Assembly (NCBI RefSeq): GCF_001425025.1
Contig: NZ_LMDE01000009.1
Location: 325,357 to 389,356 of the forward strand
Direction of reading: 5' to 3'
Length of the DNA: 64,000 nt
Source of the DNA: Nocardioides sp. Root122
Lineage (GTDB): Bacteria; Actinomycetota; Actinomycetes; Propionibacteriales; Nocardioidaceae
In this document: positions 50,109 through 61,200 of the stretch, piece after piece
Layout of the letters: each line of letters begins with the position of its first letter
How positions within the stretch are numbered: position 1 is the stretch's first letter
The notes under the pieces: model-generated
Seen by the model: the letters and a program-made list of their open reading frames with translations, nothing else
The model's database searches: none
What the model was told of the DNA's origin: nothing
Translations under genes and position numbers: made by a program

Positions 50109-50594
50109 ATGACTTTCACCGTTGGCGAAACGGTCGTCTATCCCAATCACGGGGCCGCAGTCATCGAGGACATCGAGATGCGGACGATCAAGGGAGAGGA
50201 CCGGCAGTACCTCGTTCTCCGGATCGTCGCCCAGCAGGACCTGGTCGTCCGGGTGCCGGCCTGCAACCTCGACCTCGTCGGCGTCCGCGACGTCGTCGAC
50301 AAGGAGGGCCTCGACCGCGTGTTCGACGTGCTCCGTGCGGCCCACGTCGAGGAGCCGACCAACTGGTCGCGCCGCTACAAGGCCAACCTGGAGAAGCTGC
50401 ACTCGGGTGACGTCATGAAGGTCTCCGAGGTCGTCCGCGACCTGTGGCGCCGCGAGCGTGACCGGGGCCTGTCGGCCGGCGAGAAGCGGATGCTGGCCAA
50501 GGCGCGCCAGATCCTCGTCTCCGAGCTGGCCCTGGCGGAGAAGACCAACGAGGACAAGGCCGAGGCCATGCTCGACGAGGTGCTCGCCTCCTGA
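50109..50594 (+). CDS. carD: CarD-family RNA polymerase-binding transcription regulator
   Basis: A 161-residue protein. The N-terminal Tudor-like RNA polymerase interaction domain ([21 protein letters not shown] ... YLVLRI) contacts the RpoB beta1 lobe; the C-terminal helical domain ([48 protein letters not shown]) contacts the upstream edge of the bubble with the conserved Trp. It stabilises open complexes, mainly at rRNA promoters. GGAAGGGGAA lies before the ATG at 50109. Confidence 0.95.
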   Translation: MTFTVGETVVYPNHGAAVIEDIEMRTIKGEDRQYLVLRIVAQQDLVVRVPACNLDLVGVRDVVDKEGLDRVFDVLRAAHVEEPTNWSRRYKANLEKLHSGDVMKVSEVVRDLWRRERDRGLSAGEKRMLAKARQILVSELALAEKTNEDKAEAMLDEVLAS

Positions 50595-51178
50595 GCAGCA
50601 ACGACACCGACCGAGGCCCCTGGGACGACGATCCCGGGGGCCTCGGTCTCGTTCTGGACGAGGAGCGGGGCTCGCTGCCGTTCACGCTGATCCACGGCGA
50701 GGCGCTGGTGGCGTGTGCCGCCTGGGCCCTGGGCGAGGCAGGCGTCCAGCTGGTCGACGCCACGGTGGCGTGGGAGGACGTCGTCGCCACCGGCGAGGAC
50801 CTGGTCCTGCACGACTCCCTCTGCCCGATGACGCCGCCCGCCTTCATCCACGCGTGCCTCGACCGGGCGCGGTCGACGGGCCGCGCGGTGATCGGCGTGC
50901 GCCCGGTCACCGACACCGTCAAGGTCGTCGCAGACCACCTGGTCGGCGCCACCCTCGACCGCGACGCGCTGCTCGCGGTCACCTCACCCCTCGTCATCCC
51001 CGCCGGCGTGCTGGCCGAGGTGCCGGTGCGCCCGCACGTCGACCTGGCCCGGGCGGTGGCCGACCTCGCTGGCGCGGGTCAGCCGATCGAGACGATGGCC
51101 GCGCCTCCCGAGGGACGACGCGTCTCCTCGGCCGAGGACGTCCGGGTCCTCGACGCGCTCACGACCGCCGCGGGCTGA
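50591..51178 (+). CDS. IspD-like half protein lacking the nucleotide-binding loop
   Basis: The frame is related to IspD but incomplete. It has an N-terminal stretch ([19 protein letters not shown]) matching the IspD helix after the P-loop, [16 protein letters not shown] (the VHDAARP block), [11 protein letters not shown] and [11 protein letters not shown] (the substrate arm with Thr and Arg), and [15 protein letters not shown] (the C-terminal block). The glycine-rich CTP loop and catalytic Lys are missing. The first standard start is GTG 50708, which would cut into the homology. The CTG at 50591, overlapping the carD stop as CTGA, gives 195 residues and is preferred here, though the carD terminator hairpin lies within it. 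It ends 20 bp inside ispD on the other strand. Confidence 0.6.
   Translation: MSSNDTDRGPWDDDPGGLGLVLDEERGSLPFTLIHGEALVACAAWALGEAGVQLVDATVAWEDVVATGEDLVLHDSLCPMTPPAFIHACLDRARSTGRAVIGVRPVTDTVKVVADHLVGATLDRDALLAVTSPLVIPAGVLAEVPVRPHVDLARAVADLAGAGQPIETMAAPPEGRRVSSAEDVRVLDALTTAAG
50609..50648 (+). terminator. Strong hairpin after carD
   Basis: The arms 50609-50625 and 50632-50648 pair over 17 bp with a single wobble around CGACGA. This looks like the carD terminator, yet it lies inside the open frame of the IspD-like half protein. Confidence 0.75.
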
Positions 51179-51842
51179 GCTCCGCCGCCAGGGCCACGTC
51201 CTCGGGGAACGTCACCTTGAGGTTGAGCGCGCTGCTCGCCACCGCGGCCACCGCGACGTCGCGGAAGGCGGCCACGCATCCAGCGGTGTCGGTCGCCTCG
51301 AAGCCGTCCTCGGCGGCGGCCCGGTAGGCCGCGAGCAGCTCGGGGGCGCGGAAGGCCTGCGGCGTCTGCACGCCGCCGACGTCCTCGGTCACGGCGGTCA
51401 GGTCCGCGTGGAGCAGGTGCGTCACCGGCGCGACCGGGATGGCGCCGCCGACCTCGCGTGCTGCGGCCACCACCTCGCGCCAGAGCGTCGGGCCCGCCAG
51501 CGGCCGAGCGCCGTCGTGCACGACCACGACGTCCACCTCGCCCGAGACGATGTCGTCGGCCAGCACGCGGATCGCGGCCCACTCCGACGCGTGCCGGGTG
51601 GCGCCGCCGTCCACCACGAGCACCTCGCGATCACCCAGGTGGGGCGCGACGGCCTGTTCCACGGCGGTCCGGTCCTCCGGTCGCACGACCAGCACGAGAC
51701 GTCGTACGTCGTCGAGCGAGAGGGCGTCGCGCACCGACCAGACCAGCACCGGGACGTCGCCCAGCGGCAGCAGGACCTTGTTGACCTGCGCGCCGACCCG
51801 GCTCCCCGACCCGGCCGCGAGGATGACGACGGCTGCCGCCAT
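51159..51842 (-). CDS. ispD: IspD/TarI-family cytidylyltransferase with altered substrate arm
   Basis: A 227-residue protein. CTP site intact: [10 protein letters not shown] with Arg, NKVLLPL with Lys (equal to E. coli Arg20 and Lys27), VHDGARP (Asp106, Arg109), QTPQAF and NLKVTFPED (Lys213). The arm differs: where E. coli has RDTMK ... VDR, this one has [14 protein letters not shown], losing the Thr140/Arg157 equivalents. It normally makes CDP-methylerythritol from MEP and CTP. The overlap with ispF by one base supports the MEP pathway. It may need a partner or use another polyol phosphate. Confidence 0.82.
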   Translation of the reverse strand: MAAAVVILAAGSGSRVGAQVNKVLLPLGDVPVLVWSVRDALSLDDVRRLVLVVRPEDRTAVEQAVAPHLGDREVLVVDGGATRHASEWAAIRVLADDIVSGEVDVVVVHDGARPLAGPTLWREVVAAAREVGGAIPVAPVTHLLHADLTAVTEDVGGVQTPQAFRAPELLAAYRAAAEDGFEATDTAGCVAAFRDVAVAAVASSALNLKVTFPEDVALAAELSPRRS

Positions 51843-52339
51843 CAGCGGCTGACCAGCGCGGTGGCGATCGCCGCCACGCCCTCGCCGCGCCCGGTGAGCC
51901 CGAGACCGTCGGTGGTGGTCGCGGAGACGCTCACCGGTGCGCCGACAGCGGCGGACAGCGCGGTGACCGCCTCGTCACGGCGCGGTCCGAGCCGGGGCGC
52001 ATTGCCGATCACCTGGACGGCGACGTTGCCGATCTCCCAGCCGGCGGCGCGCACCCGGCGCGCGGTCTCCGCCAGCAGGCTCGCCCCCGAGGCGCCCGCC
52101 CACTCCGGGGCGGAGGTGCCGAAGTTGCTGCCGAGGTCACCCAGTCCGGTGGCGGAGAAGAGGGCGTCGCACGCGGCATGGGCGGCGACGTCGGCATCCG
52201 AGTGCCCCTCGAGCCCGGCCGGCTCGTCGGGCCACTCCAGCCCGGCCAGGTGCATCGGCACGCCGGGCACCAGCCGGTGGACGTCGGTGCCGATGCCGAT
52301 GCGAAGGCCGGTGGGCAGTCCGGTGGCGGCTGAGGTCAC
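51842..52339 (-). CDS. ispF: 2-C-methyl-D-erythritol 2,4-cyclodiphosphate synthase
   Basis: A 165-residue trimeric enzyme. The zinc ligands are Asp19 and His21 (GTDVHRL) and His54 ([11 protein letters not shown]); [10 protein letters not shown] and [15 protein letters not shown] shape the nucleotide pocket. It converts CDP-ME 2-phosphate to MEcPP in isoprenoid synthesis. The start is the GTG at 52339: CATGAT lies six bases upstream, and the longer ATG reading adds a segment without family match. Confidence 0.94.
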   Translation of the reverse strand: MTSAATGLPTGLRIGIGTDVHRLVPGVPMHLAGLEWPDEPAGLEGHSDADVAAHAACDALFSATGLGDLGSNFGTSAPEWAGASGASLLAETARRVRAAGWEIGNVAVQVIGNAPRLGPRRDEAVTALSAAVGAPVSVSATTTDGLGLTGRGEGVAAIATALVSR

Positions 52340-52345
52340 GTCCGC

Positions 52346-52370
52346 ATCATGCCCGAGGGGAGGCCAGAAT
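52346..52370. promoter_or_regulatory. Divergent leaderless -10 pair (ispF and molybdopterin oxidoreductase genes)
   Basis: CATGAT on the minus strand (52351-52346) and CAGAAT on the plus strand (52365-52370), each six bases before its start codon (52339 and 52377). Confidence 0.5.
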
Positions 52371-52376
52371 GGTCCA

Positions 52377-53900
52377 GTGACCACTCACCGCCCGCCCTGG
52401 GCGCTGGCCGGCGTCCTCGCCGGTCTCGCCGGGCTCGCCACCAGCTACGCCGCCGCGATGGTGCTCACCATCCGCGAGTCGCCGGTGGTGGCCGTGGCTG
52501 AGCTCGTCATCCGGCTCACCCCCGGCGCGGTCGCCGAGCGCGCGATCTCGGTGCTCGGCCACCTCGACAAGCCGGCCCTGGTCGTCGGCATCGTCGTCCT
52601 CCTGCTGGGGTGCTTCGCGGGAGCTGGAGTCCTGGCCCGCAGGTCGTGGTGGCTGCCGATCACGGTCTGGGCCGCGCTGGCGGGCCTGGGGCTCGTGGCC
52701 GTCCTCACCCAGCGGGGCGCGGACCCGGTCGACGCCCTGCCCGTGGTGGTGGGGCTGATGACGTGGATCACCGTCCACTCCGCGCTGACCGACGCGCTCC
52801 GCCGCGAGCAGCGGCGTCCCGACCTCGAGTCCCGCGAGCGCCGCGTCTTCGTGATGGTCGCGGGCGTCGTCGCCGTCGCCTCGCTCGGCATCGCGGTCGC
52901 CGGCCGCTTCGTCGGCGCCGGCCGCCGGCACGTCGAGGTGAGCCGCCGGCTCCTGCGCATCCCGGGCGTCACCCGCCGGCAGGCGCCGGCCGCCACGTCG
53001 GTGGGGCTTCCCGGGGTCGCCCCGTGGCAGACGCCGAACGAGGACTTCTACCTGATCGACACCACCATCGCGAAGCCGACCATCGAGCCCGAGGACTGGT
53101 CGCTGCGCATCCACGGCCTGGTCGAGCGCGAGCTGGAGCTGACCTACTCCGAGCTGGTCGCGCGTCCGAAGACCGAGTCGTGGATCACCCTCGCGTGCGT
53201 CAGCAACGAGGTCGGCGGCGGCCTGGTCGGCAACGCGCGCTGGAGCGGCGTACGCCTGGCCACGCTGCTGTCCGGGCTGGGCATCAGCGAGGAGGCCGAC
53301 TGCGTGCTGCAGACGTCGCACGACGGCTGGACCTGCGCGACGCCCCTGGAGGTGCTCACCGACGAGCGCGACGCGATGCTCGCGGTCGCCATGAACGGCC
53401 GCCCGCTGCCGATCGAGCACGGCTTCCCCGTGCGGACCGTGGTCCCGGGGCTCTACGGCTACGTCTCGGCGACGAAGTGGGTCGTCGACCTCGAGGTGAC
53501 GACCTTCGCGAAGGCCGTCGGCTACTGGACCACGAAGGGCTGGTCGGCCGAGGGCCCGGTCAAGATCGCCTCCCGCATCGACGTGCCGCGGTCGGGGGAC
53601 GACGTCGAGGCGGGCCCGGTCTCCATCGGCGGGGTCGCCTGGCACCAGCACACCGGCATCGCCGCGGTGGAGGTGCAGGTCGACGGTGGCCCCTGGCAGC
53701 GCGCGGAGCTCGGCACGGTCCCCTCGGTCGACACCTGGGTCCAGTGGGCACTCACCGTCGACCTGCCCGAGGGCGACCACGAGGTGCGCGTACGGGCGGT
53801 CGGCCGGGACGGCGACACCCAGACCGGCGTCGTGCGCGACCCGGCCCCGGACGGGGCGACCGGGCTGCACACGATCGAGATCAGCGCGAGCCAGTCCTAG
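52377..53900 (+). CDS. Membrane-anchored molybdopterin-dependent oxidoreductase (sulfite oxidase fold)
   Basis: A 507-residue protein. About five N-terminal membrane helices (residues 10-180), a linker, then the sulfite-oxidase molybdopterin domain (about 225-400) with the molybdenum-ligand Cys274 in [11 protein letters not shown]. The C-terminal Mo-co dimerisation domain follows (about 410-500, [24 protein letters not shown]). The catalytic part should face outside. Related proteins reduce or oxidise sulfur or N-oxide compounds; the substrate is unknown. GTG start at 52377 with CAGAAT six bases upstream. Its TAG stop shares CTAG with the convergent peptidase gene. Confidence 0.87.
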   Translation: MTTHRPPWALAGVLAGLAGLATSYAAAMVLTIRESPVVAVAELVIRLTPGAVAERAISVLGHLDKPALVVGIVVLLLGCFAGAGVLARRSWWLPITVWAALAGLGLVAVLTQRGADPVDALPVVVGLMTWITVHSALTDALRREQRRPDLESRERRVFVMVAGVVAVASLGIAVAGRFVGAGRRHVEVSRRLLRIPGVTRRQAPAATSVGLPGVAPWQTPNEDFYLIDTTIAKPTIEPEDWSLRIHGLVERELELTYSELVARPKTESWITLACVSNEVGGGLVGNARWSGVRLATLLSGLGISEEADCVLQTSHDGWTCATPLEVLTDERDAMLAVAMNGRPLPIEHGFPVRTVVPGLYGYVSATKWVVDLEVTTFAKAVGYWTTKGWSAEGPVKIASRIDVPRSGDDVEAGPVSIGGVAWHQHTGIAAVEVQVDGGPWQRAELGTVPSVDTWVQWALTVDLPEGDHEVRVRAVGRDGDTQTGVVRDPAPDGATGLHTIEISASQS

Positions 53901-55099
53901 CTGTTGCGGATGACGTAGGCCGTGCCGCCCGAGGCCGCGATCCAGATGCGCTCGAGCTGCGCGCGGTCGTAGACGCGGCGTACGTCGGCGTCGGTCGCAC
54001 CCGCGGGGTCGTTGACCACGACGTCGCCGTCGGCCTCGAACCCGACGACCACCAGCAGGTGGCCGTTGCTGGCCGAGATCGGTGCCCCGGTGAGCTGGTT
54101 GCGTCCGAATGCGATCGAGATGACCAGCGGGACGCCGGCCGCGACGTAGTCCTCGGCCTCGCGCAGGTCGCGCATCCGGGTGACGTAGGAGTCGCCGGCG
54201 ACGAGGGTCGCGGCGTAGGCGGTGTTGAAGGCCCAGTTGCCGGTGCCGTCGTAGCCGTGGTCGTAGACCATGCGGGCGGTGTGGTCCACGGCTGCGTCGA
54301 CGTGGCCCCGTGCGATGCCGCTCGGGGTGGGAGCGATGCCGTAGTAGGCGAGCACCATCGCGGTCGACGTCGCCGAGCACCAGGCCTCACCGCCGCCGCC
54401 CCACTGGGGGTAGTGGCCGGAGTGCACCATCTGGGAGTACGTCGGCACCGGCAGGACGGTGCCCGCGCCGGGGCCGGGCAGCGACGTCGGCCTCGCCGCC
54501 GCGGCGTCCGCGGAGGCGACGGCGCCGACCCGCTCGAGGCTGACGGCGAGGTCGCTGCCCCGGGGGCGCAGCAGGGTGACCCGCACCTGCCACGCCGCGA
54601 CCGAGGTGGTGGCGTACCAGGTGTCGACGCTCACCCGGCCGAGGTCGTCGGCCTGCCCGGAGTACGTCGTGCGCGGGAGCCGCTTGTTGAGGCGGGACCA
54701 GTCCGCGACGGTGTCCCACGTGCCCGTGCTGCCGTCGGCGGCGCGGCCGCGGACCTCGACCCGCACCAGGCTCTTGCCGGGGGTCGTGGCCTCCCACGAG
54801 GGGATCAGCGCGGTCGCGGCGAACGCCGGCGTGGCCCAGGGCGAGGTCCAGGTGCCGGCGTCGTAGCGGCGACCGGAGACGGTGCGGGTCCGGGGCTTGC
54901 GGATCGACACGTCGCCGCGTCCGAGCTTCAGGCCGCTCCGGGTGCCGGACTTGAGGTCGGCGTAGGTGCTCCAGGAGGTCAGCTCGACCTGCGGCGTCAC
55001 CCGGGCGCGGGCCGCCGGGGCGGCGACCGCCGCCTGCGCGTGGGGGAGCAGGAGGCCCACGAGGGCGAGGACGAGAGCGCTGGCGGGACGTCTGAGCAC
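53897..55099 (-). CDS. Secreted C39-like cysteine peptidase
   Basis: A 400-residue protein. Signal peptide (LRRPASALVLALVGLLLPHAQAAVAA is trimmed near residue 28). Residues 35-205 form a beta-rich N-terminal domain, and the peptidase C39-like domain follows with Cys241 (EAWCSATS), His347 (SNGHLLVVVGF) and Asp in VVNDPAG. Such proteins cleave peptides or peptidoglycan outside the cell. The GTG at 55099 is supported by TATCGT five bases upstream; an earlier GTG at 55135 would place extra residues before the signal. Confidence 0.82.
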   Translation of the reverse strand: MLRRPASALVLALVGLLLPHAQAAVAAPAARARVTPQVELTSWSTYADLKSGTRSGLKLGRGDVSIRKPRTRTVSGRRYDAGTWTSPWATPAFAATALIPSWEATTPGKSLVRVEVRGRAADGSTGTWDTVADWSRLNKRLPRTTYSGQADDLGRVSVDTWYATTSVAAWQVRVTLLRPRGSDLAVSLERVGAVASADAAAARPTSLPGPGAGTVLPVPTYSQMVHSGHYPQWGGGGEAWCSATSTAMVLAYYGIAPTPSGIARGHVDAAVDHTARMVYDHGYDGTGNWAFNTAYAATLVAGDSYVTRMRDLREAEDYVAAGVPLVISIAFGRNQLTGAPISASNGHLLVVVGFEADGDVVVNDPAGATDADVRRVYDRAQLERIWIAASGGTAYVIRNS

Positions 55100-55179
55100 G
55101 GACGACGATAACCCGCCCAGACCCACCCGTCCCACGAGTCACAGGACTGGGGGCGCCTACGGCCAATGTTCACGAAAAT

Positions 55180-55200
55180 GTCCCCACGGATCGTGGGGAC
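55180..55200. promoter_or_regulatory. Perfect 21-bp palindrome in the divergent gap before the nuclease gene
   Basis: GTCCCCACG (55180-55188) and CGTGGGGAC (55192-55200) are perfect arms around GAT. It could be an operator for either flanking gene or an RNA hairpin in the nuclease leader; CTTTGT follows. Nothing else definite was seen in 55100-55290. Confidence 0.5.
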
Positions 55201-55290
55201 CTTTGTGGCCACTTGTCAGTCCTGCCGCTTAGTCTGCGGCTCGGCCGCCAATTCGGGTTGTCCTGCGGCCCTCGATCCAAGGGACCTCCT

Positions 55291-58200
55291 TTGCCCGCAC
55301 GCACGCTCCGCACAGCGCTCCACCTGACGACTCTGACGGCCCTGGTGGCCGCCCCGCTGGCGGTGGGCATCACCGCCCCGGCGAGCGCGAGCGTCTCGTC
55401 CGCGATCTCGTCCTTCCCCTACACGCAGGACTGGTCGGGCCTGACCGCCACCAGCACCTGGGCCGACTTCCCCGGCGTGGAGGGCTTCACGACCGGCACC
55501 ACCATCGCGGCCGGCAACCTGCCCAACACCACGGACGTCGGCACCCTGACCGCCGAGGGCACGCTGACCTCCAACCTGGTCATCCGCACCGGCACGGCCG
55601 CCCCCAACGGCGACTCCAACGGTGGCGTCCTCGCCTACCCCAACGTCGCGAACAAGACGGTGGCGCTGAGCGCCACGGGCAGCGTCACCACGCCGCTGCT
55701 GGCGTTCCACCTCGACACGACCGGCCGGTCCGGCTTCAGCGTCGACTACGACCTCCAGGACCTCGACAGCAGCGCGGACGACCAGCCGACGCGCGTCGCC
55801 CTCCAGTACCGGGTCGGCACCTCGGGCGCCTACACCAACGTCCCGTCCGCCTACGTCTCCGATGCCACGACCGCGGCCAACACCACGGTGACCTCGACCC
55901 ACGTCTCGGCGACGTTGCCGTCGGCCGTCGACGGCCGCCCGGACGTCTTCCTCCGCGTGATCACGCTCGACAACGCCTCGGGCAGCAACGAGCACGTCGG
56001 CGTCGACAACATCACCATCGCCGCCGGTGGCGGCGCTGCCCCGCTCGCGGCCACCGACCCGGGCGACCGGACCGGCTACGTCGGCAAGCCGCTGGCCGAG
56101 ATCACGCTGCAGGCGACCGGCGGAGCGACGCCCTACACGTGGAGCGCCACGGGCCTGCCGGACGGCATCACCGTGAGCCCTGCCGGCGTCGTCTCGGGCA
56201 CGCCGACCGCGACGGGCACCTCCACGGTCACCGCGACCGCCACCGACGCGGCCGGTGCGACGGCGTCGACCGAGTTCGACATCGTCGTCTCGGAGCTGCC
56301 GGTCAAGCCGTTGAAGACCATCCCGGAGATCCAGGGCGACGGGGCGACCTCCCCCCTCGACGGCCAGGACGTCTCGGTCGAGGGCGTCGTCACCGCGCGC
56401 TACCCCGACGGCGGCCTCAACGGCTACGTCATCCAGACGCCCGGCTACGACCCGCAGGACGACGCCACCCCGGCCGCCTCGGACGGCCTGTTCGTCTACT
56501 TCGGCTCCACCCCCGGCTACCCGGTCCCCGCGGTCGGCGAGCACGTCACGATCCTCAACGGTCGCGTCACCGAGTTCTCCGGCATCACCGAGGTCACCGT
56601 GACCAACGGCGACTTCGTCGAGACCCGCGCCGCCACCGCCGAGGAGGCCGTCGCCCCGGGCACCGTCGTCCCCGGGACCGACTGCGCCGAGGGCGACTGC
56701 CCGACGGGCGCCGAGCTCGACGCGCTCCGAGAGGCCCACGAGCACGAGGCGTTCCTGCCGACCGGCGCGCACACCGTCACCGACTCCTACAGCGGCGGTG
56801 TCGGGTCGTCGTCGATGCGCGGCGAGTTCAAGCTCGCGATGCGCTCGGCCGAGCCCCTCTACGTCCCGCTGGAGAAGGCACGTCCGACCGAGTCGCAGCG
56901 CATCGCCGACATCACCGCGTTCAACGCCGCCCACGGCGTGGTGCTCGACGACGGCGCGACCGTCACGTTCAACGCCTCCACCGCCTACCCGTGGCTGACC
57001 CTGACCAACACGGTCCGCGCGGGTGCGGGCGCCACCTTCGTCAAGCCGGTGGTCCTCGACTACCGGTTCGGCTCGTGGCGCCTGCAGCCCGCCAACCGCA
57101 TCCAGCCGGGCAGCGACGGCAGCGGGCAGGTCGCCTTCGAGCAGGACCGCCCCGCCTCACCGGACGACGTCACCGGCGCCGCGGGCAACCTGAAGATCGC
57201 CACCTTCAACATGCTCAACTACTTCGTCCACCCGGCACAGGACTGGGTCGCCACCGGCGGTGACGCCTACCCCGGCACCAGCCGCACCTGCACCTACTAC
57301 AACGACCGCGCCGGCAACCGGATCACCGCGAACACCTGCACGTGGCGCGACCCGCGCACCCAGCCGCCGGGCACCCTGCCCGACATCGGCCCCCGTGGCG
57401 CTGCGACGGCCGTCAGCCTGGCGCGCCAGCAGGTCAAGGAGGTCGCGGCCATCAACACGATGGACGCCGACGTGATGAGCCTCGAGGAGGTCGAGAACCC
57501 GGTCAAGCTGGGCTACTCCGACCGCGACGCCGCGCTCAAGGTGCTCGTCGCCGCGCTCAACGCCGACTGGGACGCCACGCACCCCGGTCAGGACCCGCAG
57601 GTCCTCGGCAGGCGCTGGGCCTACGTCGAGACCCCGCGCGCCGCGGCGCAGCCGACCGTGCAGGAGCAGGACGCCATCCGCTCGGCGTTCATCTACAACC
57701 CGCGCGTGGTCAGCACCGTGGGCCGCTCGGAGATCCTCGTGAACTCGCCGCCGTTCCGCAACGCGCGTGAGCCCCTGGCGCAGGCCTTCAAGCACGTCGA
57801 CGGCACGCGCGACGACGCCTTCCTGGTGATCGTCAACCACTTCAAGTCCAAGGGTGGGCCCGACGACCCGTCGACCATCGCCGGCACCGACAACGAGGAC
57901 ACGGGCAACGGCGCCGGCTCCTACAACGGTGACCGCGTCCGTCAGGCGCGGGCCCTCGACGCCTTCGCCGACTCCCTCGTCGAGGACAAGGGCATCGCGT
58001 CGGTCTTCATGACCGGTGACTACAACTCCTACTCCCACGAGGACCCGGTCACCACGCTCGAGGGCCTCGGCTGGAACCCGCTCGACGCCGACAACGGTGA
58101 GACCAGCTACTTCTTCGGTGGCCTGGCCGGATCGCTCGACCACGTCTTCGCCAACGACGCCGCGCTGGACCTGGTCCAGGGCGCGACGATCTGGCCGATC

Positions 58201-61200
58201 AACGCCAACGAGCCGATCTACTACGAGTACAGCCGCTACAACTACAACGTCACGCCGCTCTACGACGAGACCGCGTTCCGCTCCTCCGACCACAACCCGG
58301 AGATCATCGGCATCCGGGCCCCGACCTCCGCGGCCCCGGCGACCGTTGACACCGTCCAGGTCCTCGCGTCCAACGACTTCCACGGACGCCTCCTCGACGA
58401 CCCGGGCAGCGCCTCCGCAGGTGCGGCGGCGATGGCCGGCGCGGTCAAGGGCCTGCGCCAGGAGAACGGCAACACCGCGTTCGTGATGGCCGGCGACATC
58501 GTCGGTGCCTCGACGTTCGAGTCGTTCATCCAGAACGACAAGCCCACGATCGATGCGATGAACGAGGCCGGCCTCGAGGTCTCCGCGGCCGGCAACCACG
58601 AGTTCGACCAGGGCTACGACGACCTGATGGACCGCATCATGTCCGCGACCGACCCCGAGGGCGGGGCCGCCTGGCCCTACATCGCGGCCAACGTCCGTGA
58701 CGCCGCCACCGGCGACTACGCCCTCGCGACCGACCGCACCGACGGCAACTTCGCGCACTCCGACGGCGCCACCTGGTGGAAGGAGTTCACCGGCCTCGAC
58801 GGCGGGGCCGGCATCAAGGTCGGCTTCGTTGGTGCGGTGACGGAGGACCTCGACTCCCTGGTCGCCCCGTCGGCGATCGACGGGCTGGAGATCACCAGCA
58901 TCGTCGACGAGGTCAACGACGCCGCCGCCGACCTCAAGGCCACCGGCTGTGGCGGCGAGGCCTGCGACCTGGTGATCGAGCTGGTGCACGAGGGTGCGCC
59001 CAGCCCCAGCTGCGACACCGTGCGCAACGACACCGCCTCGACCTTCGGCCGCATCGTCCACGGGGCGAGCACCGACGTCGACGCCATCGTCTCCGGTCAC
59101 ACCCACCTCAAGTACAACTGCAAGGTCGACGTCGCCGGCAAGGCGCTCCCGCGTCCGGTGGTCTCGGCCGGCCAGTACGGCTCCTACCTCAACCAGCTGC
59201 AGTTCGACTTCGCGCCGGGCACCGACGACCTGGTGGGCATCCGCCAGCACGTCCTGGCGATGAAGGACTACGACGAGGACGCCGACACCAAGGCGATCGT
59301 CGACGCTGCCGTCCAGGTCGCCGAGGTCGAGGGTGCGGTCGAGCTCGGCCAGGTGGCCGCCCCGTTCAAGCGCGCCCGGCGGGTCGACCCGCAGAGCGGC
59401 GTCGTGGAGAACCGCGGTGGCGAGTCGACGCTCGGCAACCTCGTCGCGGAGATGCAGCGCTGGAAGACCGGCGCCGACATCGGCGTGATGAACCCAGGCG
59501 GCCTGCGCGACGACCTGATCGGCACCGGCGACGGTCCCGGTCCGGTCACCCGCCGCGAGGCGGCCAACGTGCAGCCTTTCGCCAACACGCTCGTGACCGT
59601 CGACCTGACGGGGGCGCAGCTCAAGCTGCTGCTCGAGCAGCAGTGGCAGCGTGACCCCGACAACAACGTCCCCTCACGGCCGTTCCTGCGCCTGGGCACC
59701 TCGCAGGGCTTCACCTGGACCGAGGACTCGTCCCGGGCCGAGGGCAACCGGATCACCGGGATGTGGCTCGACGGCGTGGCCATCGACCCGGCCGGCACCT
59801 ACACGGTCTCCGCGAACAGCTTCATCGCGACCGGAGGCGACAACTTCCGGGCGCTGACGCTGGGAACCGACCGGCAGGACACCGGCTTCACCGACCTGCA
59901 GGCGACCATCGACTACCTCGACGAGCACGCCAACACGTCCGAGGGCGACGCGCCACTGCCGGTGGACTACCGCCAGCACGGCGTGGGCGCGCGGGTCGCC
60001 GGCGGTCCGTTCGGCGCGGGAGACACCGTCACCGTGGCCCTCGACTCCCTGTCGATGACCGGCGGCGGCACCTCCGCGGACGTCACCGACGTCACGGACA
60101 CCTCGGTGGTCGTCTCCCGCGGCGCGGTCGACCTGGGGACCTTCCCGGTCACGACGGCGCTGCCCACCACGCCCTACGACGTCCCGGGCACGGCCTCGGT
60201 CAGCTTCACGCTGCCGGCCGGCCTGAGCGGCGGCACCACGTGGTTCACCCTCACCGGCGCCGCCACCGGGACCACCGCCAGGATCCCGGTCGACGTCGTC
60301 GACACCAGGGCGGACTCCACGGTCACGGGCACCGCCAGCGACATCACGTGGGGCGAGGCGGGTTCGGTCTCGGTGGCCGTGAGCCCGGCTGCCGACGGTG
60401 GCACGGTGGAGCTCTACGACGGCACGACGAAGATCGGCGAAGGCACCCTCGCGGGCGACGCCACGACGATCGCGGTCCCGGCCGAGTCGCTGTCCGTGGG
60501 GGCCCACACCCTGACGTTGAGGTTCCTCGGGACCGACGGCGTCAAGCCCTCGCAGGGCGAGGTCGTGGTCACGGTGGTGAAGGCCCCGTCGACGGTGTCG
60601 GGCACGGCTGCCGACATCACCTGGGGCGAGGCGGGCTCGGTGTCGGTGACGGTTGACCCGTCGTCGGCGACGGGCACCGTGGAGCTCCACGACGGCGCGA
60701 CGAAGCTCGGCGAGGCCACGCTCGACTCGGGCGCAGCCACGATCGCGATCCCGGCCGGGACGCTGACGCCCGGCAGCCACTCGCTGACGCTGACCTACCT
60801 CGGCGACGCCCGGCACGCGGGGAGCGAGGGGACCGTGACCGTGACCGTGGCCAAGGCCCCGACGACCGTGTCCGGCTCGGACACCACGATCCAGTGGGCC
60901 AAGGGCGGCTCGGTGCAGGTCACCGTGTCCCCGGCTGCGGCGACCGGCACGGTGGAGCTCCTCGACGGCACGAGGCGGCTCGGCTCTGCCACCCTCAACG
61001 GCGGCTCGGCTCGCATCACGATCCCGTCCAAGGCGCTCGACGTCGGGCGTCACACCCTGACCGTGAGCTACCTGGGCTCGGCGACCCACGCCGCGTCCCA
61101 GGGCACGGTCACGGTCACCGTCACCAAGTCCAAGCCCAAGGCCACGCCCGCGGTCCGGATCGACGAGCCGAAGGCGATCAAGGCAGGGGAGAGGGCATCG

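Noticed and set aside
55168..55190. GTTCACG before the nuclease gene as a PHO box
   Set aside because: Only one good unit; the next 11 bases match poorly, so phosphate control is not supported by sequence.
55213..55290. Extended N-terminus of the nuclease from TTG 55213
   Set aside because: It would place 26 unrelated residues before a clear signal peptide, and no ribosome site precedes it.
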